Source: Armatimonadota bacterium (GTDB lineage Bacteria > Armatimonadota > UBA10988 > DTZQ01). From it: a DNA stretch of 8,906 bases. Below, piece by piece: positions 1 through 6,196 of the stretch. The stretch lies in NCBI GenBank assembly GCA_012961305.1, contig DTZQ01000539.1, positions 1 to 8,906 on the forward strand, read 5' to 3'. Position 1 is the first letter of the stretch. The number at the start of each line of letters is the position of its first letter. A program made the translations under genes and the position numbers. The notes beneath the pieces were generated by a model. That model did not search any database. It was not told the DNA's origin and saw only the letters and a program-made list of their open reading frames with translations.

Positions 1-648
1 GATTCCACCGGCCTGGATGTGGTGCTGAACCAAATCACCCGCCTGCAGGAGCGGGGCTACGATTTAGCCTTCTGCCTTCCTCCAGAGGCAAAGGACTGCA
101 TCTCACCGACCACCCTCCACCAAGCCCTGCCGGGAGTGGAAGTCCATACTCCCGCCACTCCAGCCGCCAGTGAAGAATTAGTCCATCGCTACCAGGCGTT
201 AGTGGTAGCAACTTTGGACCGGATAACTGCGGCGCGGGTGGCTTCGACTCTGACGGAGACGGTAGCCAGTGCCCTGATTTTTCATGCCCTACAGCACCAA
301 CAACCGGTGGTGGCAGTGCGGGATGCCGCCGACCCGGAACTGTCTCCGCCGTGGCAGGGGCCGCACGCGGGGCCCCCGGCCCTGCGGCAGGTTTTAAGGG
401 ACACCCTCCAGCGGTTGAACGGCTTCGGAGTGCGGTTGGTCCGGGCGGAGGAACTGGCGGATGCAGTGGAGCAAGCCCTGTCTCCATCCCCGGCAGCGAC
501 GACTTCGCGGGGCCGGCCGGTGGTAACTGCGGCGGAAGTGGAGGTGGCTGAAGGGGAATTAGAAGTGGCAGCCAATGCTATTATCACGCCCCTGGCCCAG
601 GATTTGGCCCGAGAGCGGGGGATAACCATCCGCCGTCGCCCCGCCTGA
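1..648 (+). CDS. Flavoprotein (HFCD-like), microcompartment-locus type, 5' truncated
   Basis: The reading frame is open from base 1 to a TGA at 646-648, so the start lies upstream. The GTG at 19 is probably internal, because the residues before it (DSTGLD) continue the fold. About 215 residues are visible. The N-terminal half alternates strand and helix like the FMN-binding HFCD flavoprotein family (dihydromethanopterin reductase and phosphopantothenoylcysteine decarboxylase relatives). It contains the stretches YQALVVATLDRITAARVAS and QPVVAVRDAADPE, then a PPALRQVL helix and FGVRLV. The C-terminus ends in ANAIITPLAQDLARERGI; a tail of this kind (ITPxARDxARERGI) is, from memory, common in accessory proteins of bacterial microcompartment loci. 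The inferred role is a flavin-dependent accessory enzyme, substrate unknown. It lies 63 nt upstream of the UbiA-family gene; whether the two are co-transcribed is unclear. Confidence 0.6.
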   Translation, partial: DSTGLDVVLNQITRLQERGYDLAFCLPPEAKDCISPTTLHQALPGVEVHTPATPAASEELVHRYQALVVATLDRITAARVASTLTETVASALIFHALQHQQPVVAVRDAADPELSPPWQGPHAGPPALRQVLRDTLQRLNGFGVRLVRAEELADAVEQALSPSPAATTSRGRPVVTAAEVEVAEGELEVAANAIITPLAQDLARERGITIRRRPA

Positions 649-711
649 TGCTGTTTCCGGGAGGAAATCCATTAGGGCCTGAGGGAGAGAAGGGGTTAGG
701 TAAGCGAGAAA

Positions 712-1620
712 ATGACCCTTAAGCGACCAAAGTTCACAGCCCTTCTGCTGAGTTTGCGCCCCCAACAGTGGGTGAAAAACATCCTGGTTTTCGCGGGCAT
801 TGCCTTCACCGGGCGTTGGAATTGGGCCGACGGCCGATATGCTTTGGGTGCGTTTTTGGTCTTCTGTGCCCTGTCCAGTGCGGGCTACTTGGTCAATGAC
901 GTGCGTGATTTGGAAAGTGACCGCCAGCACCCCCAGAAGCGACATCGTCCCCTCCCCGCGGGGGAGATAAGCGTGCCGGTCGTTCTGGTTTTGGCGGCTC
1001 TACTGACCGCTGGTTCCCTGGGAGGGGCCTGGGTGCTTTCGCGGCACGAGGGGGCCCTGTTTTTCGGTTTGACCGCCGGGACCTATGCAGCGGTGACCTT
1101 AGGCTATTCCTTTTACTTCAAGTCCAAAGTCATTGTGGACGTGCTGACCATTGCCGGGCTGTTCGTCCTGCGGGCCGTGGCTGGCTGCGTGGTCATTCCG
1201 GTGGCCATTTCGCCCTGGATAGTAATCTGCACCCTTTTGGGCGCGCTGTTCCTGGCGTTGTGTAAACGCCGCCATGAATTGCTGCTCTTGGGCGAAAACA
1301 CTCCCACCCGGACGGTGCTGCGGGAATACTCGCCCCAACTATTGGACCAGATGATTGCCATCGTCTGTGCTTGTACCATCATGTCTTACTCCCTGTACAC
1401 TTTTACTGCCGAAGCGGTGCGCCAGCACGCGGGGGAGCAGCCCTGGCTGATGCTGACCATTCCTTTTGTCATTTTCGGCGTCTTCCGCTACCTCTATCTC
1501 GTGTACCGCCGCGACATCGGAGGCAATCCTGAATTGATGTTCACCGACAAGCAGATGATACTCAACATCCTCCTGTGGATGCTATTGGTGCTTATCATCA
1601 CTCGGTCTCGCCAACTGTAG
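712..1620 (+). CDS. UbiA-family prenyltransferase, decaprenyl-phosphate phosphoribosyltransferase type
   Basis: This is a 302-residue, strongly hydrophobic integral membrane protein with several predicted helices. It has the first Asp-rich UbiA motif, NDVRDLESD (residues 62-70), followed by PQKRHRPLPAGE. The N-terminal signature RPQQWVKN and the later VDVLTIAGLFVLRAVAG (142-158) and KRRHEL (185-190) resemble the mycobacterial Rv3806c branch. That branch transfers 5-phosphoribose from PRPP to decaprenyl phosphate, the first step towards decaprenyl-phosphoryl-arabinose. By homology the role here is making a polyprenyl-phosphate-linked pentose at the inner membrane; the exact donor and chain length are inferred. 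ATG 712 is the first in-frame start after the stop at 697-699. Its ribosome site is weak (GAGAAA directly before the ATG). It is followed after 22 nt by a polyprenol-phosphate sugar transferase, which supports an envelope role. Another UbiA substrate is possible. Confidence 0.78.
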   Translation: MTLKRPKFTALLLSLRPQQWVKNILVFAGIAFTGRWNWADGRYALGAFLVFCALSSAGYLVNDVRDLESDRQHPQKRHRPLPAGEISVPVVLVLAALLTAGSLGGAWVLSRHEGALFFGLTAGTYAAVTLGYSFYFKSKVIVDVLTIAGLFVLRAVAGCVVIPVAISPWIVICTLLGALFLALCKRRHELLLLGENTPTRTVLREYSPQLLDQMIAIVCACTIMSYSLYTFTAEAVRQHAGEQPWLMLTIPFVIFGVFRYLYLVYRRDIGGNPELMFTDKQMILNILLWMLLVLIITRSRQL

Positions 1621-1630
1621 CCTCACTTTG

Positions 1631-1637
1631 AGGAGGT
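1631..1637 (+). promoter_or_regulatory. Shine-Dalgarno site that sets a TTG start
   Basis: AGGAGGT lies 5 nt before TTG 1643. The longer frame, starting at TTG 1628, overlaps this site and would add MRRCC before a domain that otherwise begins canonically with KVFVVIPTYNE. The start is therefore placed at 1643. Confidence 0.75.
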
Positions 1638-1642
1638 GCTGC

Positions 1643-2359
1643 TTGAAAGTTTTCGTGGTCATTCCCACTTACAACGAACGGGATAACATTCGCCCGTTGT
1701 GCGAGCAAATTTTGGCCTTAGGGGGAGAATGGCAAATCGTGGTGGTGGACGATAACTCGCCCAATGGAACGGCAGCGGAGGTCCAAGCGTTGGCAGAGGA
1801 GACAGGGCGAGTGCACCTGCTGGCCCGGCCGGGGAAACTGGGTTTTGCCTCGGCGATTAAGGCCGGTTTCCGCTACGCCTTGGGACGGGAACCGGACTAC
1901 GTGGTGGAAATGGACGCGGATTTTTCCCACGACCCGCAGTACCTGCCCCAGATGTTGGCCCGGGCGGAGGGGGCAGAGGTGGTCATTGGTTCTCGCTACA
2001 TCCCTGGGGGTGGGACGCGCCGGTGGGGACTGCTTCGCCGCTGGCTCAGCCGGGGAGCCAATCAGTTCGCCCGATGGATGTTGGGACTGCAAGTGCACGA
2101 CTGCACAGCCGGATTTCGCTGCTACCGCAGCGAGGCCCTGCGGCAGTTGGATTGGGAAGCCATTGCGGTGGAAGGCTATTCGTTCCTTATCGAAATGACC
2201 TACCGGTGTCAGCAGAAAGGCTACCGCCTGGCTGAGGTGCCCATTGTCTTCGTGGACCGACAGCGGGGCAAATCGAAGATTTCTCGGCGCATCATTGTTG
2301 AGGCTTTTTTTCTGGTGTTGCGCTTGGCCTGGGAGCGGCTCTGGCGGAGGTTTGCTTAG
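1643..2359 (+). CDS. Polyprenol monophosphomannose synthase (GT2, DPM1-like)
   Basis: This 238-residue GT-A fold glycosyltransferase covers the whole DPM1-type catalytic domain. Visible motifs are VVIPTYNERDNI (5-16), VVVDDNSPNGT (33-43), GKLGFASAIKAG (64-75), the metal-binding DAD (91-93) within EMDADFSHDP, IGSRYIPGG (115-123), HDCTAGFRCY (152-161) and VDRQRGKSKIS (204-214). Family members transfer mannose from GDP-mannose to a polyprenyl phosphate on the cytoplasmic face, producing a lipid-linked sugar for glycan or protein mannosylation. There is no C-terminal multi-helix membrane domain, so it matches the short single-domain form; a hydrophobic stretch at 221-230 may aid membrane contact. 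The start is TTG 1643. The gene ends 3 nt before the next ATG, so it probably belongs to one operon with the UbiA-family gene before it and the PASTA protein after it. Donor specificity (mannose versus glucose) is inferred. Confidence 0.85.
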   Translation: MKVFVVIPTYNERDNIRPLCEQILALGGEWQIVVVDDNSPNGTAAEVQALAEETGRVHLLARPGKLGFASAIKAGFRYALGREPDYVVEMDADFSHDPQYLPQMLARAEGAEVVIGSRYIPGGGTRRWGLLRRWLSRGANQFARWMLGLQVHDCTAGFRCYRSEALRQLDWEAIAVEGYSFLIEMTYRCQQKGYRLAEVPIVFVDRQRGKSKISRRIIVEAFFLVLRLAWERLWRRFA

Positions 2360-2362
2360 ACC

Positions 2363-4021
2363 ATGGCTGAGGAAGTGCTGCTAAACCGCTATGAACTGCA
2401 CGAGACCTTGGGGGAAGGTCCGCTGTTTATCACCTGGCGGGCTTACGACCGAAAACAACAGTGTAAGGTGGTGTTGAAACTGCTGCGGCCGGCCTTGGCC
2501 ATGAACGATGCCGCGGCCCGAACCTGCCTGGCGACGCTGGAAACTTTTCGTCAGCAAACTCTGCCTGGTTTTGTTCCCTGGACTGTCTGTGCCCGGGAGG
2601 GAGGCTATTACTTTTTCGTACGAGAGTACGTATCTGCAACCCCGCTGGCTGCTTGGCGGCGCTCGCGGCGCACTTTGTCCTGGCAGGAAGCGGTGAATCT
2701 CATCCTGCTGCTGACCGACCTGTTGAAACCGCTACATGAGCGGGGCTTGGTACATGGACACCTGCACCCGCGGAACATTTTTTTGCTGTCCAATGGACGG
2801 CTATGTCTGACCGACGCGAGTCAAGCCCTGGCCCAATTTCGTGCTTTCGGCCCCCCCGGTTCGCGGGCTGGCGACCCCCGCTACTTAGCCCCGGAACAGC
2901 GCAATGGACAGGCTCCTACCCCGCAGAGTGATTTGTTTGCTCTGGGGGCTATACTGTACGAATTGCTGACTGGTCAACCCCTCCGCACCCGTTCTCAACA
3001 GAGTTCCTCCGGGGAAACGGACACGGTAGCGTTGCCGGTAAAGTTGCGCTCCGGTTTGCCTCCGGCCCTTAACGAAATCCTCTTTCGAATGCTTCAACCC
3101 AATCCATCCTCCCGTTACCCCTCAGTGGAGGCTTTGGCAGAGGACTTGCGAGGGCTGAAAAGCCGGGTAACTGGAAGGATAACAGCGAGGAGGGAGGTAA
3201 AATCCCTGGCTCCTCCCTGGCCTTGGCGTGTGCTGCAGGGGATAGCCCGGGTGCTGTTGGTGCTGTTCGGCATTTTGCTCTTGACGGGCCTCCTTTTGGC
3301 GGCCGCGGCGGCGGGTGCGTACTACTACTGGGTGTCCACTATTCCCGAGGAGGTCATTGTGCCCGATGTGCGGGGCAAACCGGTGGCCGAAGCGCGGGAG
3401 TGGCTCGCGGAACTGGGCCTGTCCCTGCAAGTGATAGCGGAACAGCCCAGTGACCATGTTCCGGCCGACTGCATCCTTCGCACCCGCCCACCCGGCGGGC
3501 GGCACGTGCGGGCGGGGCGCAACATTCAGGCCATCGTCAGCACGGGCAAAGAACTGGTCACCGTGCCCAATTTGGTGGACCATTCCCTACCGCGCGCCAG
3601 GGTTTTACTGCGGCGGGTGGGACTGCGGGTAGGAACCGTTCAGCGGGTAGAAGACCCCTTTATTCCCAAAGATTACATCATCAGTCAATCTCCTCCTCCG
3701 GGGGTGAAAATGGTCAAGGGGAATACAGTAAACCTTAGGGTAAGCAAGGGGCCTCCAGAGGGAGAAGAGACCGCGAAGCCGCCTCCCTCATTGGCAGAAA
3801 TGCCAGAGAAAAGGCGTTTAGGCACCGTTAAAATCGTCGTCCCTCCTGACCCCCGACTGCAACGGGTAAAAATCATAGTGCGGGATGAGGAAGGAGAACA
3901 CCTCGTGCATGACCGATTGCACTACGCTGGCGACATCATTGAGGAGCCGATAGAAGGGCGAGGTGAGTCCTGGGTAGAGGTCTACTTGAATGATATACTG
4001 GTGGAACGCCGGCAGTTCTAA
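2363..4021 (+). CDS. Membrane PASTA-repeat protein with a predicted pseudokinase domain
   Basis: This 552-residue protein has a Ser/Thr kinase fold at about 10-265, a basic linker, one transmembrane segment at about 289-324, two extracytoplasmic PASTA repeats (about 330-396 and 397-462) and a C-terminal beta-rich domain (about 486-552). The architecture matches PrkC/PknB-type peptidoglycan-sensing kinases. The beta3 lysine (K39 in VVLK), the Asn of the catalytic loop (N138), the Asp of the DFG position (D151), APE (176-178) and the alpha-F Asp (D190) are present. The glycine loop is poor (GEGPLFITW). The catalytic loop reads HGHLHPRN (131-138), so the catalytic Asp is His133, and DFG is DAS. 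Nucleotide binding may survive, but phosphotransfer is predicted lost or severely reduced. The protein more likely works as a ligand-controlled scaffold or allosteric partner. GGAGG at 2346-2350 inside the preceding gene is the likely ribosome site. The sigma factor gene follows after 59 nt. Confidence 0.85.
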   Translation: MAEEVLLNRYELHETLGEGPLFITWRAYDRKQQCKVVLKLLRPALAMNDAAARTCLATLETFRQQTLPGFVPWTVCAREGGYYFFVREYVSATPLAAWRRSRRTLSWQEAVNLILLLTDLLKPLHERGLVHGHLHPRNIFLLSNGRLCLTDASQALAQFRAFGPPGSRAGDPRYLAPEQRNGQAPTPQSDLFALGAILYELLTGQPLRTRSQQSSSGETDTVALPVKLRSGLPPALNEILFRMLQPNPSSRYPSVEALAEDLRGLKSRVTGRITARREVKSLAPPWPWRVLQGIARVLLVLFGILLLTGLLLAAAAAGAYYYWVSTIPEEVIVPDVRGKPVAEAREWLAELGLSLQVIAEQPSDHVPADCILRTRPPGGRHVRAGRNIQAIVSTGKELVTVPNLVDHSLPRARVLLRRVGLRVGTVQRVEDPFIPKDYIISQSPPPGVKMVKGNTVNLRVSKGPPEGEETAKPPPSLAEMPEKRRLGTVKIVVPPDPRLQRVKIIVRDEEGEHLVHDRLHYAGDIIEEPIEGRGESWVEVYLNDILVERRQF

Positions 4022-4047
4022 TGCTCACTTGCCTTTGATTAAGTAAT

Positions 4048-4057
4048 GGGGGAGGTG
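4048..4057 (+). promoter_or_regulatory. Strong SD-like tract at unusual distance from the sigma factor start
   Basis: GGGGGAGGTG resembles a full ribosome-binding site but ends 23 nt before ATG 4081. No ATG, GTG or TTG lies at a normal distance downstream of it in the sigma frame, which has a stop at 4063-4065. The site nearer the ATG is only GGAAG at 4072-4076. The tract could be fortuitous, could serve a 23-codon out-of-frame reading frame from ATG 4046, or could affect sigma translation. Confidence 0.3.
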
Positions 4058-4080
4058 CGCCCTAACTCGACGGAAGAACC

Positions 4081-4698
4081 ATGCCAACCTCCGATTATCA
4101 CCAGGTCTGGAACCTAACGGAGATTCCAGATAAAGAGTTGGTCGCTCGCTGCCAGCAGGGGGACCGGGCGGCCTTCGACGAGATAATGGCCCGCTACGAA
4201 TCCAAGGTGTACAACCTGGCCTATCGGCTCCTCAACAACCAAGATGATGCTTTCGACATCGCTCAGGAAGCGTTTATTCGCATCTATCGCGGTCTGTCGC
4301 GCTTTAGGGGCAGTTCTACCCTGTCCACCTGGATTTACCGCATTACCCTCAACCTATGCTTGGATGAACTGAAAAGGCGAAAGCGGCGTCCCTTGTCGGA
4401 AACCGAACTTCAGGAGGATGATACCCCAGAACCGCTGTTGGAGCGGGTGGTGGACGAAAACTCTGACCCCAATGTTGCGGTGGAATCACAGGCCCGGCAG
4501 GCTATTGTGCAGTGGGCGTTGACCCAACTGCCGGAACACCACCGGGCAGTAATAGTCCTCTACGATTTGGAGGGCCTTTCCTACACTGAAATTGCGGAGG
4601 TGCTTCACACTAACGTCGGCACGGTCAAATCGCGCCTCAACCGGGCCCGGGCGGCGCTGAAGGAACTTTTACAACCTTATCGGGAACTTTTTGAGTGA
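4081..4698 (+). CDS. RNA polymerase ECF sigma factor (RpoE/SigW-like)
   Basis: This 205-residue protein has the two domains typical of group 4 sigma factors. Region 2 spans about 32-101 and includes YRLLNNQDDAFDIAQEAFIR and the -10 recognition segment STLSTWIYRITLNLCLDELK. Region 4 spans about 140-197 with LPEHHRAVIVLYDLEGLSY and the helix-turn-helix EIAEVLHTNVGTVKSRLNRARAAL (170-193), which binds the -35 element. Its role is to direct core RNA polymerase to a stress or envelope regulon. The acidic linker (106-135) carries no extra domain. ATG 4081 is forced, because the only upstream in-frame stretch back to the stop at 4063 has no start codon. The next gene, 54 nt downstream, encodes a zinc-finger membrane anti-sigma factor, the usual partner arrangement. 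No convincing autoregulatory ECF promoter was found in the 59 nt before the gene. Confidence 0.93.
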   Translation: MPTSDYHQVWNLTEIPDKELVARCQQGDRAAFDEIMARYESKVYNLAYRLLNNQDDAFDIAQEAFIRIYRGLSRFRGSSTLSTWIYRITLNLCLDELKRRKRRPLSETELQEDDTPEPLLERVVDENSDPNVAVESQARQAIVQWALTQLPEHHRAVIVLYDLEGLSYTEIAEVLHTNVGTVKSRLNRARAALKELLQPYRELFE

Positions 4699-4752
4699 AA
4701 GAGGAGTCATAAACGGGCAGAGGCATGGGAATAGGAAAGGAAAGAATGAACT

Positions 4753-5781
4753 ATGTGGAAGAGGAGAACTTGCCTTAATATTCGGGCCCAGTTTTCGGCT
4801 TGGTTGAACGGAGACCTGTCCTCCCCAGCCGCTGAACGGGTGCAGGAGCACGTGACAGAGTGTCCGGATTGCGCCAGGGAATTGGCAGAACTGGAATGGA
4901 CCCTGTCCCAGGTGCGCCGTTTAGAGCCTTTACCCGTGCCGGAAGGGCTCCGGGCAGTCGTGCGGGCCCGTTTAGCGGAGGAAGTACATACCCCTGCTCG
5001 GGTGTTACCTAAGCAATGGTGGTTAGCCTTAGCAGGGGGAAGCATAGCGGCGGCGATTTGTGGCTGTTGGCTGCTTTGGCACCTGATTACCCAGCCCTTG
5101 CCCAGCCCAGAAATCAGTATTGCTCAGGCTCCAGAAGCGATACCGCAGCCGCCTGTTACCCGGAACATGGGAGCAGTTTCTCCCCCCTCCCCACAGGCCA
5201 CTTCGCCCGGCAAAATGGCACCACCTTCACCGGAGGAGAAGGCCTCTAAAATGGCAGAAGCGATTCTGAAAAAGCCTGCGCGACCAATGGCGGTTAAAAC
5301 TCGTCCCCTGAGACCGCAGCGGAAGCCAAAAGAGCCTCCTCAGAGACGCTCCCCCGTATCTCTAACCTCCAGCAGGACCCCGGTTAGTCCCTCCGTTCCC
5401 CCTAAGCGGACGGCGGTTGCGGCGGTCCGAGAACCAGTATCTCAGACGACTCTGTCCCTCCCTACCCAGCCAAGGGCTGTTTCCCCTTCCCTGCCGGACC
5501 GTCCAGAAGGCGGCCCAGACGCGGCAGAAATTCTGTCCCGGATGATGGCCTTGGTAGCCCTGGATACCCGCCGCTCTCCGGTTCCTTCATCGGAAACCGG
5601 GGAGGGATTAGCAATCCCCTCTATTTCCCTCTGGCCAGAGGAAAAGGAAAGAGGCCCGCTGGAGGCCCTTCACCAAGGTAGGTTCCTCCTACCCAGGGGA
5701 CTACGGATGGCGCCGCAGCATGGTGGCTGGGAGCGGTATGCCGACCCAAGGGTTATCGTGGAGGTTTCGGAGGGGAAGTAA
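4753..5781 (+). CDS. Membrane-bound zf-HC2 anti-sigma factor with long Pro-rich outer region
   Basis: This is a 342-residue protein. The N-terminus holds a zinc-finger anti-sigma domain: Cys7, then FSAWLNGDLS, then the H-x3-C-x2-C motif His33, Cys37, Cys40 (EHVTECPDC). In this family the domain binds and sequesters the cognate ECF sigma factor. One transmembrane helix follows at about 88-112 (LALAGGSIAAAICGCWLLWH). Residues 113-250 are low-complexity, rich in Pro, Ser, Lys and Arg, and presumably extracytoplasmic or wall-spanning. A short C-terminal segment (about 251-342: AAEILSRMMALVAL, ISLWPEE, then a Gly/Arg/Trp-containing end) was not recognised. An in-frame stop at 4747-4749 fixes ATG 4753 as the earliest start; AGGAAAGG at 4733-4740 is a plausible ribosome site. 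The 3' end overlaps the oppositely oriented GHKL kinase gene by 29 bp. Pairing with the adjacent sigma gene is inferred from position. Confidence 0.85.
   Translation: MWKRRTCLNIRAQFSAWLNGDLSSPAAERVQEHVTECPDCARELAELEWTLSQVRRLEPLPVPEGLRAVVRARLAEEVHTPARVLPKQWWLALAGGSIAAAICGCWLLWHLITQPLPSPEISIAQAPEAIPQPPVTRNMGAVSPPSPQATSPGKMAPPSPEEKASKMAEAILKKPARPMAVKTRPLRPQRKPKEPPQRRSPVSLTSSRTPVSPSVPPKRTAVAAVREPVSQTTLSLPTQPRAVSPSLPDRPEGGPDAAEILSRMMALVALDTRRSPVPSSETGEGLAIPSISLWPEEKERGPLEALHQGRFLLPRGLRMAPQHGGWERYADPRVIVEVSEGK
5753..5781. other. 29-bp convergent overlap of two anti-sigma-type genes
   Basis: The plus-strand anti-sigma gene stops with TAA at 5779-5781. The minus-strand GHKL kinase stops with TAA at 5753-5755 (read as TTA on the plus strand). 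The two transcripts must therefore be antisense to each other at their 3' ends. No intergenic terminator can exist here, and no stem followed by a T-tract was seen. Confidence 0.85.
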
Positions 5782-6187
5782 GGTATTTGACGAGGACAAT
5801 TTCCCTTCCTCCGGCCAAGAAGTGAACTTCGTCCATAAGGCGGAGAATAATTAGCAGTCCGCGTCCACTGCCGTCGGCGTTGTCGCCCTGCAGGTGTAAT
5901 TTGTCCAACATAGCCGTGCTATCGTAACCTCCGCCCTCATCCCGCACGCGGACTTCAACTCGGTCCTCCCACGTCTGGAACTCAATTACGACCTCTTTGC
6001 GCGCATCCAGCCGGTTGCCATGGACGATAGCATTGGAGACCGCTTCATGAACACAGAGGGCTAAATCCCGGGAGGGGTCCGAAGCCAGCCCCAAAGTTCG
6101 GGTTTCTCTTTCCACCCATTCCCGCACCTCGCGGAGGCACTCTAAACGACTGGGTATCCTAAGGATTTGTTCCCGTCTGCTACTCAT
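5753..6187 (-). CDS. RsbW/SpoIIAB-like GHKL serine kinase / anti-sigma regulatory factor
   Basis: This 144-residue single-domain ATPase belongs to the HATPase_c_2 family. The N-box is HEAVSNAIVHGN (47-58) with Glu48 and Asn52. The G1 box is VRDEGGGYD (81-89). The G2 box is DGSGRGLLII (105-114). Proteins of this size bind a sigma factor or phosphorylate a STAS-domain antagonist in partner-switching pathways; some phosphorylate other targets. No STAS antagonist, SigB/SigF-type sigma factor or PP2C phosphatase gene is in the window, so its partner is unknown. The ATG lies 9 nt after the RNase E/G stop on the same strand with no clear SD, which suggests translational coupling and an operon of larC, RNase and this gene. 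Its last codons overlap, in antisense, the end of the zf-HC2 anti-sigma gene. Confidence 0.88.
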   Translation of the reverse strand: MSSRREQILRIPSRLECLREVREWVERETRTLGLASDPSRDLALCVHEAVSNAIVHGNRLDARKEVVIEFQTWEDRVEVRVRDEGGGYDSTAMLDKLHLQGDNADGSGRGLLIILRLMDEVHFLAGGREIVLVKYLTSPPKPPR

Positions 6188-6196
6188 GGTCAGGTT

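Noticed and set aside
35..487. 150-codon minus-strand frame under the flavoprotein gene
   Set aside because: It has Pro/Arg/Gly-rich shadow composition, no recognisable motif and no ribosome site; the plus strand encodes a recognisable fold.
1628..1642. Upstream TTG start for the DPM1-like gene
   Set aside because: It overlaps the AGGAGGT ribosome site; TTG 1643 has the correct spacing and begins at the conserved domain edge.
2617..2630. Small perfect hairpin CGTAC-GAGA-GTACG
   Set aside because: It is a five-pair stem in the middle of the kinase-domain coding region, with no regulatory context.
2778..2857. Seven-base T run and seven-base C run as possible slippage sites in the PASTA gene
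   Set aside because: The frame continues normally with conserved motifs on both sides, and a shifted frame gives no recognisable product; the runs matter only as places to check for sequence errors.
3484..3502. GC-rich inverted repeat CCGCCC...GGGCGG
   Set aside because: It lies inside the first PASTA repeat coding sequence and has no following T-tract, so it is not a terminator.
4021..4038. TAATG stop-start overlap opening a five-codon frame after the PASTA gene
   Set aside because: The frame ends at TGA 4036-4038 with no sign of a leader peptide function.
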